DNA of 64,000 nucleotides, taken from NCBI GenBank assembly GCA_963775825.1, contig CAVZKY010000046.1, positions 62,001 to 126,000 on the forward strand, read 5' to 3'. The DNA comes from Bog-532 sp963775825. Its GTDB lineage: Bacteria > Actinomycetota > Actinomycetes > Streptosporangiales > Streptosporangiaceae. The notes beneath the pieces were generated by a model, which was not told the DNA's origin, ran no database searches, and saw only the letters and a list, made by a program, of their open reading frames with translations. The translations under genes were made by a program, and so were the position numbers. Of this stretch, positions 54,742-63,558 are shown piece after piece; the first letter of the stretch is position 1; every line of letters starts with the position of its first letter.

Positions 54742-55971
54742 CGGCCGGCCGCCCAGCGAAGTCGAGAATCTTCCGGTACTCGCGGGCCAGCGCTCCCGGT
54801 CGTAAGCATTCTCCACGTGGCGGCGGCCGGCCCGGCCCATGGCCAGCCGGCGCTCCGGGTCGGCGGCCAGCTCGCGGATCGCGCCGGCCAGCGCGGCGCC
54901 GTCCTCCGGCGGCACCACGACCGCGCCCGCCTCGCGCAGGATCTGCGCGGCCTCGCCGCGAACCGAGCCGATGACCGCCTTCCCGGCGGCCAGGTACTCG
55001 AACATCTTGGATGGGATGAAGGCGGCGAACAGCGGCACATCCCGCAGCGGGACCAGGCAGATGTCGGCCGCGGCCAGCAGTCCCGGGATCTCCTCATGCG
55101 GCACCCCGGGCCGCAGCGTCACGTTGCGCAGGCCAAGCTCAGCGACCTTGCGGGCCAGCCGCGGCTTGTCCGCGCCCTCGCCCACGAAGGCGAAATGGAC
55201 CGGGTGCGTCCGCCAGCCGCGCGGCGGCGCTGGCGATGGCGGGCAGCGCATGGGAGATCCCGTGCGTCCCGGCGTACAGCACCAGGCAGTCACCGGGCGC
55301 CGCGCCGAGGTGCTCCCGCACGGCCGGGTCGGGGCGGGCGCCCGGATCGAACCCCTCCAGCGAGACTCCGTTGCGGATCGTGTGGACCTTCGCGGGTGGG
55401 ACCCCGCGGCCGATCAGGTTGTCCCGGAATCCGTCGCTCACCACCACGACCTCGTCGGCAGCCGCGTACGCGGCAAGTTCCAGGCGTTCGAGCACACGGA
55501 TGATGCGGCGGTTGGTGAGCACACCGAGCTCGGTGAAGATGGCCGGCCACAGGTCACGGATCTCCACGACCAGCCGGGCCCGCTTGATCCTGGCCAGCAC
55601 CCAGGCGGCGCCAATGGAGAAGAACGTGGGCGAGGACACCACCACCACATCGGCGCGGCCGCTGGGCCGGCGCGCCGAGCAGCACGCAGGTCGCCATGAA
55701 GCTGAGGTGGCCCAGGGTCTTGCGGGCCACACCCTCGTTCGGGGTGGCGTACAGCCAGGTCCGCAGCACCCGGTAGCCGTCGCGCAGTTCCCGCCGCCGG
55801 ATCAGCGCGGCGGTATTCCGGCGGGATCACGCCGGTGGGGTGGTTCGGCATGCCGGTGAGCACCGTCACCGTGTCGCCGTCTGCGGCCCAGGCCCGGGCC
55901 AGCGCGGAGAGCCGGGCCTGCGGAGCCCCGGTCTCCGGGGGGAAATAGTGCGTGACGAGGAGAATGCGCAC
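54738..55971 (-). CDS. GT4 glycosyltransferase, WbuB-like (frameshifts)
   Basis: GTG 55971 starts RILLVTHYFPPETGAPQARL, a hallmark of WbuB-type GT4 enzymes; then VTVLTGMPNHPTG, VVVSSPTFFSIGAAWVLAR, LVVEIRDLWPAIFTELGVL, VHTIRNGVSLEGFDPG, VHFAFVGEGADKPRLAR and FIPSKMFEYLAAGKAVIGSV. Breaks near 55820, 55670, 55215 and 54775. It starts 1 base after the WecA-type gene and its stop overlaps the SDR start. WbuB adds the second sugar (N-acetyl-fucosamine-like in E. coli), so it probably follows the priming transferase. Confidence 0.82.
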
Positions 55972-55972
55972 G

Positions 55973-57043
55973 TCAGCTGGGCCCTCCTGGCAGTGCGGAG
56001 GGTGATCGCTGGCCAGGCTGCGCCGGGCCGCCAGGCCGGTACGGTTCCGGCTTGCCGTACAGGCCGAGGCACCGGAACAAGGCCGGAGAGCGCAGGTAAG
56101 CCGCCAGGACCGCGATACCGACGAGGTCAGCCGCGGCCCGGGCAGGCAGATCCCTGCTCAGGCTGACCGTGCCCAGCAGGGTGAGCAGGATGGTCACGGC
56201 CCCGGTCAGCAGGGTGACCTCCTGGTGCGACCAGCCAGCGTCGCACCACTGCTGGTAGACGTGTGTCCGGTGGGCCTGCAGCCAGCGCTCGCCCGCCCGG
56301 ATGCGCCGCTGCAGCGTCCACGCGGTGTCCGCCAGGTACAGGGCGAGCGGGCCGAGGACCGCCTCCACCGGCACCCCGCGCAGCACCGCGTCCGCGGCCA
56401 GCACGGCCAGTGCCGCACCGAGCGAGTAGCTGCCGGCGTCGCCCAGGAAGACCCGGGCCCGGCCGGCGTTCCACGGCAGGAACAGCAGGGCGCTGACGGC
56501 CACCGCGAGGCTGGCGGCCAGCAGGAACGGATGCCCTGCCCACTCCGCGTAGCAGGCGTAGGCCACACCGGCGATCAGTGCGTGAACGCCGGAGATGCCG
56601 TTCACCCCGTCCATGAAGTTGAACGCGTTGACGAACCCGGTGATCCATACCGCTGCGGCTACGGCCAGCAGGGCGCCCGCTACCGCCGGGTGCATCGGCA
56701 GGACGAGCAGCCCCGCGACGACGGCACTTCCGGTGGCCTGGAGCGCCAGCCGGCGGAAAACGGGCAGCCCTCGCAGGTCGTCCAGGAAGCCGAGCACGGC
56801 GAAGAAACCGACCGCGGCCGCGAACGCGGCACTTGCCCCGCTGCGGGTGATGGCCACGGCCGCCAGCAGCCCCACGGCGATAGGAAGGCCGCCGCCTCGC
56901 GGCGTCGGGACGCTGTGTGACGAACGTACGGAGGGGACATCGACGGCGTGCAGGCGGCGCAGCAACGGGATCGTTGCTGGTACCGCCACGATGACGATCG
57001 CGCCGCAGCAGGCCACCGCGTCGAAGGCCGCGTTCGCTGACAC
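55973..57043 (-). CDS. Priming glycosyl-1-phosphate transferase (WecA/MraY family)
   Basis: A 356-residue polytopic membrane enzyme with about ten hydrophobic segments. Conserved loops are visible: HSVPTPRGGGLPIA (N-terminal), the DD pair in GFLDDLRGLP, NAFNFMDGVNGISG (metal/nucleotide-binding), and FLGDAGSYSLGA. These define the polyprenyl-phosphate N-acetylhexosamine-1-phosphate transferase family; the AHRTHVYQQW histidine motif also fits WecA/WbpL. It starts synthesis of the lipid-linked repeat unit. No frame break. Downstream GT4 starts 1 base after its stop; the upstream kinase gene ends 52 bases before its start. Confidence 0.9.
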   Translation of the reverse strand: MSANAAFDAVACCGAIVIVAVPATIPLLRRLHAVDVPSVRSSHSVPTPRGGGLPIAVGLLAAVAITRSGASAAFAAAVGFFAVLGFLDDLRGLPVFRRLALQATGSAVVAGLLVLPMHPAVAGALLAVAAAVWITGFVNAFNFMDGVNGISGVHALIAGVAYACYAEWAGHPFLLAASLAVAVSALLFLPWNAGRARVFLGDAGSYSLGAALAVLAADAVLRGVPVEAVLGPLALYLADTAWTLQRRIRAGERWLQAHRTHVYQQWCDAGWSHQEVTLLTGAVTILLTLLGTVSLSRDLPARAAADLVGIAVLAAYLRSPALFRCLGLYGKPEPYRPGGPAQPGQRSPSALPGGPS

Positions 57044-57095
57044 ACGCGAATGCTATCAGGTTTGTAGCGCTGAGTAATTAGGGCGATACAGATAG

Positions 57096-58776
57096 TCAAT
57101 GCCGACGTAGTGGCGGAAACTTTACTGACCTGGCCGCCCACGCGGTTAACCGGGTGTGGCGGCTGCGCCTGGTGGGGGCCGATGGGGGTGTACTCGTGTG
57201 GCCGTTGGATTCGGCCGGCGTGGCCGCCGTAGCGTGATCGGGCTGGTACGAACCGTAGCCATATCCGTAGCCGTAGCCGTAGCCGTATCCGTAGCCGTAC
57301 CCGTTTTCCTTGGTGACCTCGTTGAGGACGATCCCCACCACAGGTGCCTTGCCTTGCGCGAATCGCTCGGCGGTACGCTGCAGCTGGTTTCGCCTGGTCT
57401 GGCCGGCCGCCACGACGAGCAGCGTGCTGTCGGCGTACGCCGACAGCACGAGGGCGTCGGTGACCGGTAGCACGGGGGGGCTGTCCACCAGCACCAGGTC
57501 GAAGTTCTCCCGCAGGGTGGCGAAGAGCTGCCGGGTCCCGGGCCCGTTGAGCAGTTCCGCCGGATTCGACGGGACCGCCCCCGCTCCCAGGACCCACAGG
57601 CCGTCGTACCCCTCGACCTGCTGCAGCGCCTGCTCCAGCGTCCGCTCCCCGCGCAGCACGCTGGTCAGCCCCGGCTTCTCGTCTACACCGAAGAGTTCCC
57701 CGAGCTGCGGGCGGCGCAGGTCGCCGGAGACGAGCACGACCCGCTCGCCTGACTGGGCGAACACGGCCCCGAGGTTGGCGAGCGTCGAGGTCTTCCCTTC
57801 GGCGGAGGCCGGACTGGTCACCAGGAGGCACCGCAGCTCATGCGCTTGCCTGGCGAACTGCACGGACGTGCGCAGGGACCGGTAGGCCTCGGCGGCCGGT
57901 GAGGTCGGATCGGAGCTCACCGCGACCGCGGAGCGCTTCCGCTTTTTCCAGGAACTCACCATGGGGACCATGGCCAGCACCGGAGCCTTGCCGAGCCGTT
58001 CCGCCGAATCCTTGGACGTCAGCGCGTCATCCAGGGTGTCCCGCAGGAACGCCGCTCCCAGACCCAGCATCAGGCCGGCCGCCAGCCCCAGCAGGGCATC
58101 CTGTACCGGCTTGGGTGAGCTTGGCGAGGCGGGGGGCTGGGCCGGAGTCACGAACTCGACTCCGCTGGTGGCCACCGCCCCGTTGACCTGAAGCTGGGCG
58201 GCTTCCTCCTTCAGCACGGCTTGCTGGTTGACGAGGGCGGTCACCTGCGATGCCGCGCTCGGCCTGTTCTCCAGAGACTTGATCTGCTGGTTCAGCGAGT
58301 TGATCTGGGCCTGCAACTGGGTCTGCGCCGCGGTCACGTTGCCGATGGCAGCGCTCCTGGGTCTGGGCGACGAACGCCTTCGCGTAGGTGTTGGCGATGA
58401 GCGCCGCCCGGGCCGGGCTCGAGCTGATGGCCGTCAGCGCGATCACGTTCGTCTGAGCGACCTCCGAGGTGGAGATCCCCGGGGCACTGCCCAGCTCGGC
58501 GCGGACCGCTTTCACCACGGGGGCGCTCGTGGCGAGCTGCAGGTCCGTCTGCACATCCGTCGTGGTCACCGGCTGGGTCGTGCTGCCCAGGTTGACGCCC
58601 TGGCCCGAAGACTGCACGAGCAGCTGGGCGGTGGCCGAGTACTGCTTCGCCTCCGTGAGCGACAGGGCGAGGCTGGCGGCCAGTCCCAGCAGGGCGAATA
58701 CGGCCACCCACCACTTCCGGCGCCGCAGAGTCACCAGGTAGGAACGCAGGGTGGGTCCGCTGCCGGACTCGTTCAT
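57096..58776 (-). CDS. Polysaccharide co-polymerase/tyrosine autokinase (Wzc or CapAB/CpsD-like; one frameshift)
   Basis: About 560 codons from ATG 58776, preceded by GAGGGGAT. An N-terminal Wzz domain with TM WWVAVFALLGLAASLALSL, coiled-coil LQAQINSLNQQIKSLENR, second TM LGLAAGLMLGLGAAFL, then a BY-kinase: Walker A SPASAEGKTSTLA, Walker A' VLVSGDLRRPQLGELF and Walker B FDLVLVDSPPVLPVTDALVL. A frame break is near 58350. The C-terminal tail carries nine tyrosines in a (GY)8-GSY run, the expected autophosphorylation cluster. It controls chain length and export; the divergent low-molecular-weight phosphatase probably reverses its phosphorylation. Confidence 0.88.
57249..57305 (-). repeat. Short repeat encoding the (Gly-Tyr) tail
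   Basis: Reverse-strand GGNTAY hexamers repeat eight times, then GGTTCGTAC; they encode eight GY pairs plus SY at the kinase C-terminus. Codon variants (TAC/TAT, GGC/GGA/GGG) mix within the array. Confidence 0.9.
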
Positions 58777-58901
58777 CGGGTGAGATCCCCTCGTCGGTGC
58801 GGGCGGGCGGAGCTGGACCGGCGCTCTGTTGAACAATTAGCGTACACCTGATTACTTTCCGTGAGTATCATGCTGGCATTGGGCCTGACAAGGGCGGTTT
58901 C
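58777..58901. other. Divergent promoter region between kinase and phosphatase genes
   Basis: 125 bases between divergent starts, with an AT-rich core (AACAATTAGCGTACACCTGATTACT). No operator or -10/-35 pair is certain. Confidence 0.4.
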
Positions 58902-59631
58902 ATGCGGGTTGACAGTCGCCCGGCGCAGGGCGTGCTCGTGGTGTGCACCGCCAACCGGTGCCGGTCGGTCATGGCCGGAGCGCTGCTCGCCCGCAGGCTG
59001 GGCGCGGCCGGCGTGGCCGGGTGGGTGCGGTCGGCGGGCCTGCTGGGCGACGGGCCAGCCCGCGCCGCCCGAGGCGGTCTCCGTCATGGCCGGCTACGGG
59101 CTGGACGTGAGCCGGCATCGCAGCCGTCTGATGACCGCCGATGAGCTCGGCGCCGCGAGCCTGGTTCTGGCCATGGCCCGGGAGCATGTCCGCCATGCCG
59201 TGGTCACCGAGCCAGCCGCATGGCCCCGGGCCTTTACCCTGAAGGAGATCGTCCGGCGGGGGCAGCAGGCCGGGCCCAGGGCGTCCGGTGAGTCTCTGGC
59301 TGACTGGACGGCCCGGCTGCACGCCGGCCGGGAACGCTCCGCACTGCTGGGGGACTCTCCCGACGATGACGTCCCCGACCCCATGGGCGGCCCGCCGCAG
59401 GCGTACATGATGACCGCCGCCCTGCTAGACCAGCTCACCGGCCACCTGGCCGAACTCTGCTGGGGGTTCCCCGGGGACGGCCTGGCCCGGCTGGCCCGAG
59501 GGCGGCCAGGCCTGAGTGCGCACGCCCGGCGCAGCGAGCCAGCGCCTGCCGCAGGCCGTCGGGATCGGCAGCCGGGTCGAGGATGGCGAGCTGGTCCGGC
59601 GGCAACGGCGGCACCGATGCGTGCCGGATGA
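58902..59631 (+). CDS. Low-molecular-weight protein-tyrosine phosphatase (one frameshift)
   Basis: ATG 58902 begins RVDSRPAQGVLVVCTANRCRS, containing the active-site loop C-T-A-N-R-C-R-S (CX5R). After a break near 59055 the second phase encodes VMAGYGLDVSRHRSRLM, LVLAMAREHVRHAV, AFTLKEIVRR and DDDVPDPMGGPPQAYM, the latter with the catalytic aspartate in DP. The frame then runs on to 59631 and overlaps the convergent CapD-type gene by about 200 bases, which suggests that the true stop lies nearer 59520 and one more base is missing. Probable partner of the divergent tyrosine kinase. Confidence 0.8.
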
Positions 59632-61387
59632 GCGGATGGCGCGGCCGGTGGTCGGCCTCGCCCTGGCCGAGCAGGTCCTCGGCCAGCTTCTCACCCGGCC
59701 GCAGGCCGGTGAAGACGATGTCCACCGGCTGGCTGGACCGGGCGGCCAGCCGCCGGGCGATGTCGGCGATCCGCACCGGCACGCCCATGTCCAGGATCAG
59801 GACCTCGCTGCCGCGGCCAACGACGGCGGCCTGCAGGACGAGCTGGACCGCCTCGTCCGCGGTCATGAAGTACCGGGTGACCTCGGGATGCGTCACGGTG
59901 ACCGGCCCGCCCGATTCGACTTGCGCGGACAACGTGGTGAGCACCGAGCCCCGGCTGCCCAGCACATTGCCGAAGCGGACGCTCAGGTAGCTGCCCCCGG
60001 CCTGGCTGGCCATGTGGGCGGTGAGCCGTTCCGCGATCCGCTTGGAGTAGCCGAGGACGCTCACCGGGTTCGCGGCCTTGTCCGTGGAGATGTTGACGAA
60101 GGAGTCCACCCCGTATTCGGCGGCGGCCTCCAGGACCGTGGCCGTGCCCATGACGTTGCTCTTCACCGCCTCGGCGGGGTAACGCTCCAGCAGCGGGAGG
60201 TGCTTGAGCGCGGCCGCGTGGAAGACGATCTGCGGGCGGAACCGCCCGAACACCTCACGGACCCGATGCGGATCGCGGATGTCAGCCAGGACCGTCTGGT
60301 CGGAGTCCAGCAGGGCGCGGCCGTGCAGCGCGAGCTCAACGGCGTGCAGGGCGGACTCGTCACGGTCGAGCATGATCAGCTCTGCCGGGCTGAACTGGTG
60401 CAGCTGGCGGCACAGCTCCGAGCCGATCGATCCGCCCGCCCCGGTGACCAGGATGCGCTTGCCCGCGAAGCGGTCGGCGACCGCGGCGACGTCCGTCCGT
60501 ACCGGCCTGCGGCCGAGCAGATCGCTGATCCGCGGGTCACGGACTCCCTCGATGCGCGCGCTGCCGTTGAGCAGCTCGGTGATGGAGGGCACCACTTTCG
60601 GCGTGAGACCGCACCGCTCCGCCTCGGCGGTGAGGTCCCGGATCGCGCTGCCGCTGGCCCGTGCGATCGCGATGACCAGAACGGTGGCCCCGGTCTGCGC
60701 GGCGACCCTGGCCATCTGGGTCCGGTCTCCGCGCACCGGGATGCCCTGGATACGCCGCCGCCGTTTAGCCGGATCGTCATCGAGGATCGCCACTGGCCGG
60801 TATACGGAGTCCAGCTCATGGGTCAGCCGCGAGATCAGGATCGAACCGGCGTCGCCCGCGCCGAAGACGATGACGTCCACCGCCTCGGATGCCGGCTTGC
60901 GGGATCGCTGGCGCACTGCGAATACCATGTACCGCCCGCCCAGCATCGCCGGCGCCGCGAACACCGCGCCGCCGGCGACGGTAAGCAGGGCGGCCCGCTG
61001 CCCGGTCACTAGCGCGGAAGACACCAGCCCTGGAGACACCAGTGCCAGGAACAGGGTCATGGTGCAGGCGCTCATCCCGACGCCTATGACCTCATCGAGG
61101 CTGCCGCGCTCATGCCGGCCCCGGTACAGGCCCGCGAGCAGACCAGACCCGGCCGACATCAGGCAGATGGCCGGGACGGCCCAGATCATCGTGAGAACAC
61201 CCATCCGGGCGGCCAGATCGCGAATTACCCAGGCCGCGGCCAGCAGACCGCAGACCCACGCAAGCGCGTCATAGCCGCATTCAATGACAGTACGGAAACT
61301 CCGCCGCGAAAGGCGTCGAAAGGAATAATTAAGGACCCTAACAAGTGTGCGGCGGGGAGGGTCAGCGCGTACAGCATTGGTACCCAT
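59435..61387 (-). CDS. CapD/WbpM-type nucleoside-diphosphate-sugar dehydratase/epimerase
   Basis: A 650-residue protein. Four N-terminal membrane segments (DALAWVCGLLAAAWVI, WAVPAICLMSAGSGLLAGLY, TMTLFLALVSPGLVSSALV, AALLTVAGGAVFAAPAML), a CoA-binding-like Rossmann domain (VIVFGAGDAGSILISRL), and a C-terminal extended SDR (RILVTGAGGSIGSELCRQL, FHAAALKHLPLLE, NISTDKAANPVSVLGYSKRI, VRFGNVLGSRGSV, FTGLRPGEKLAEDLL). This is the layout of membrane-bound UDP-GlcNAc 4,6-dehydratases such as WbpM/PglF. The residue four before the catalytic Lys is Leu, as the Tyr of ordinary SDRs is replaced in this group. It supplies a 6-deoxy-4-keto sugar precursor. Confidence 0.88.
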   Translation of the reverse strand: MGTNAVRADPPRRTLVRVLNYSFRRLSRRSFRTVIECGYDALAWVCGLLAAAWVIRDLAARMGVLTMIWAVPAICLMSAGSGLLAGLYRGRHERGSLDEVIGVGMSACTMTLFLALVSPGLVSSALVTGQRAALLTVAGGAVFAAPAMLGGRYMVFAVRQRSRKPASEAVDVIVFGAGDAGSILISRLTHELDSVYRPVAILDDDPAKRRRRIQGIPVRGDRTQMARVAAQTGATVLVIAIARASGSAIRDLTAEAERCGLTPKVVPSITELLNGSARIEGVRDPRISDLLGRRPVRTDVAAVADRFAGKRILVTGAGGSIGSELCRQLHQFSPAELIMLDRDESALHAVELALHGRALLDSDQTVLADIRDPHRVREVFGRFRPQIVFHAAALKHLPLLERYPAEAVKSNVMGTATVLEAAAEYGVDSFVNISTDKAANPVSVLGYSKRIAERLTAHMASQAGGSYLSVRFGNVLGSRGSVLTTLSAQVESGGPVTVTHPEVTRYFMTADEAVQLVLQAAVVGRGSEVLILDMGVPVRIADIARRLAARSSQPVDIVFTGLRPGEKLAEDLLGQGEADHRPRHPLIRHASVPPLPPDQLAILDPAADPDGLRQALARCAGRAHSGLAALGPAGPGRPRGTPSRVRPGGR

Positions 61388-61645
61388 AAATCCCCTATAA
61401 GTATGTCATCTTCGAGGCAAAGTAGGCACGTCGGACGTCTTGTATTCCAGTGCGGTTATACATTACTGTCAGAGAATAAACAATAGTGTTTTTGTCCGAA
61501 AACTGGTGTGACCGATCAAGTAATCGGGCATCGCAAAAGGTATCCCTGGAATGACGTTTACCTGTACATAGAAGCGGCTAAAAGACATACGTCGATCGAA
61601 TCGGGCAAACAATGGTGCCTAAGCTGCAAATGGGGGCTATAAATA
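61388..61645. other. AT-rich divergent intergenic region
   Basis: Around 260 bases of clearly lower GC between the CapD-type and LCP genes, with runs such as CATTACTGTCAGAGAATAAACAATAG. It likely holds both promoters; I could not fix the elements. Confidence 0.45.
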
Positions 61646-62695
61646 ATGTCCGAAATATCCGGCCAGAACGGCCCGGCGGACCCTATACGTTTCACGGACC
61701 AGGGCTCAGCCGCGCCCCAGCCGCCGGGACCACCTGCCCGGACCCGGCGCAAGACGCGCATCGTCCTCGTCTCACTGGCCTCTTGCGTTGTGCTCCTGGG
61801 CGCAGTAGCAGTGGGCGCATACGTGTACGTCAACCATCTGGCAAGCGGCATCCACCGGGTCCCGGTGGCGCTCCCCGAGGTGCCCGGGGGCCAGCCGGTC
61901 GGGGGCATGACAGCGCTTGTTACCTCGGCGTCCGTGCCGGGCAGTAGCGGCCTGATCATGCTGATGCATTTCGACGCCCACAACAAAAGAGGGGGCGTGG
62001 TATCCATCCCGCCCCAGACCCTGGTCCAGGTGCCGGGTCATGGCCTGAAGCCGATCAGCACCGCGCAGGGGTTCGGTGGCCCGTCGCTGCTGGTGAAGAC
62101 GGTGGAGCAGCTCACCCACGTGCAGATCGACCACTATGCGAGGATCAAGTTCACCGGGGTCACGAACTTGATCAATGTCATCGGCGGGGTGAACGTCACC
62201 CTGGCGAAGGAGACCGTGGCCAAGGCGAGCGCCACTTCGGGGAAGAAGACCGTGACCAGGGAGTACACCTTCCCCGCCGGGGTCAACCACCTGAATGGCC
62301 TCACGGCCGTGTACTACGTGCGGAACCCTTCGGTCCCCGCGGGCTCCCGGGCGCTGCTACAGCAGAGCCTGCTCCGGGCGATCCTGGACAGGATAAGCAG
62401 CGAGCATCTGCTCACCAACCCGCTTACCGCGGTCCACGTGGTTCATGCCGTGGCCGCCATGCTGACTGTGGACAGCGACTTCACCAACGCCGAGGTGGAG
62501 GATTTTGCCATCCAGCTCGACAGGGAGAGCGGCAGCGGGGGAACCTACGTGACGGCGCCCACGTATACCGCTTCGGGTCAGGTCCATCTCAACTCGTCCG
62601 TGAGCAATCAGCTCTGGGCCGCGATCAGGAACGACTCGATAGCGGCCTTCGCCGCGAAGTATCCCGCCACGCTCACCCCGAGCGCGCCCGCGTGA
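61646..62695 (+). CDS. LCP (LytR-CpsA-Psr) family protein with atypical active site
   Basis: A 349-residue membrane-anchored extracytoplasmic protein: cytoplasmic Pro-rich N-terminus, basic TRRKTR, then TM LVSLASCVVLLGAVAVGAYV (about residues 40-60). The LCP core shows GLIMLMHFDAHNKRGGVVSI, LLVKTVEQLTHVQIDHYARI, FTGVTNLINVIGGVNVTL and LNGLTAVYYVRNPSVPAGS. LCP enzymes transfer lipid-linked glycans to peptidoglycan. Here several family-typical residues are changed: the SDT aspartate is lost (SGL), SIPRDT is SIPPQT (about 119-124), and the YVRxR...DxxR motif is YVRNPSVPAG. It may be inactive, regulatory or use a different glycan. A hairpin follows the stop. Confidence 0.82.
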   Translation: MSEISGQNGPADPIRFTDQGSAAPQPPGPPARTRRKTRIVLVSLASCVVLLGAVAVGAYVYVNHLASGIHRVPVALPEVPGGQPVGGMTALVTSASVPGSSGLIMLMHFDAHNKRGGVVSIPPQTLVQVPGHGLKPISTAQGFGGPSLLVKTVEQLTHVQIDHYARIKFTGVTNLINVIGGVNVTLAKETVAKASATSGKKTVTREYTFPAGVNHLNGLTAVYYVRNPSVPAGSRALLQQSLLRAILDRISSEHLLTNPLTAVHVVHAVAAMLTVDSDFTNAEVEDFAIQLDRESGSGGTYVTAPTYTASGQVHLNSSVSNQLWAAIRNDSIAAFAAKYPATLTPSAPA

Positions 62696-62699
62696 GCCT

Positions 62700-62717
62700 A
62701 GCAGGGCCTTCCCTGCT
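62700..62717 (+). terminator. Hairpin terminator candidate after the LCP gene
   Basis: AGCAGGG (62700-62706), loop CCTT, CCCTGCT (62711-62717): a perfect 7-bp stem starting 5 bases after the stop. No T-run follows. It also lies 36 bases beyond the end of the convergent MarR gene and could serve both. Confidence 0.55.
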
Positions 62718-62752
62718 GCCGCGCTCGTGCCGCAAGCTGGCGGAACAGCTAA

Positions 62753-63355
62753 CTAAGCCCGCCGGTCCGGATGAGCGGTGCCGGTGCCGTCCGGATCGCC
62801 GGCCTGGCTGGCTAGGCCGCGGTCGCGGGCGGCAGCCGCCGGCACTCGGGTCCCGGCGGTGGCGTCCCCGCCCGCGACCCGGAGGGCGCGCAGGGTGGAC
62901 GTCACCTCGGCGGCCTGGCCCGCGGTGAGGCTGGGCAGCCCGAACGAGGCCTGGTTGAGTGCCTCGGTCGCCTCGCGCACCAGTGCCTGCCCGTCCGGCG
63001 TGATCGTGGCCAGGACGACGCGCCGGTCGTCGGGGGACAGTCGCCGCTCGACCAGGCCGCGCTGTTCGAGCCGGGTGATGGCGTTGGTCACCGACGCGGG
63101 GTGGACCATCAGCCGTTCGCCCATCTTGCCCATCGGCAGCGATCCCCGGCGGCTGAAGGCTAGCAGGCGCAGTGCCTCGTAGGCGGCGAAGGTCAGGCCG
63201 TACGGCTTGAGCGTGTCCTCGACCCGGCTCAGCAGCAACTGCTGGGCCCGCATCACCGACGTCACGGCGGCCATGCGGTCCGCCTGCTCCGGCCAGCGTG
63301 CGCTCCACTGCCGGTGCGCCTCGGCAATGGGGTCGAAAGGCTCATGATCCGGCAC
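62753..63355 (-). CDS. MarR family transcriptional regulator
   Basis: A 200-residue regulator from GTG 63355. Dimerisation helices at both ends and a winged helix in the middle: YGLTFAAYEALRLLAFSRRG, LPMGKMGERLMVHPASVTNA (helix-turn-helix, with the recognition helix PASVTNAITRLEQRGLV) and RRLSPDDRRVVLATITPDG, the wing. The C-terminus (after about 160) is an extra Ala/Arg-rich tail. MarR proteins bind palindromes and are released by ligands. An 18-bp near-palindrome lies 3 bases before its start, toward the divergent mutase gene. A truncated pseudogene copy is at 25958-26275. Confidence 0.9.
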   Translation of the reverse strand: MPDHEPFDPIAEAHRQWSARWPEQADRMAAVTSVMRAQQLLLSRVEDTLKPYGLTFAAYEALRLLAFSRRGSLPMGKMGERLMVHPASVTNAITRLEQRGLVERRLSPDDRRVVLATITPDGQALVREATEALNQASFGLPSLTAGQAAEVTSTLRALRVAGGDATAGTRVPAAAARDRGLASQAGDPDGTGTAHPDRRA

Positions 63356-63358
63356 GCT

Positions 63359-63376
63359 GCCTACCGTACGTTAGGC
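63359..63376. promoter_or_regulatory. Candidate MarR operator palindrome
   Basis: GCCTACCGTACGTTAGGC is an 18-bp inverted repeat with one mismatched pair (8 of 9 pairs). It stands 3 bases upstream of the MarR start codon, between marR and the divergent mutase gene, the position expected for autoregulation. Confidence 0.6.
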
Positions 63377-63558
63377 GGACGTGGACGGCTACGGCCCTGA
63401 ATCCGCGGACTTGACGTCCAGCCACTTTTATTTTAACGTCCAAATATTAGCCGTCCAAGGATCCGCGTGGAACCTGTGGAACCCGTGGGACCCGTGGGCC
63501 GGTAGGACCGGTGGGGGGCCGAAAGCCATATGGCCGCTCACCAGGCGGGAGGATTCCG
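63377..63558. promoter_or_regulatory. Divergent marR-mutase intergenic region with CGTCCA half-sites
   Basis: CGTCCA occurs at 63415-63420, 63437-63442 and 63452-63457 and inverted (TGGACG) at 63382-63387, around an AT-rich patch (ACTTTTATTTTAACG). Further on, GGGAGG(A) at 63548-63553 is a ribosome-binding site for the GTG at 63559. The half-sites may bind a regulator; this is unproven. Confidence 0.4.
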
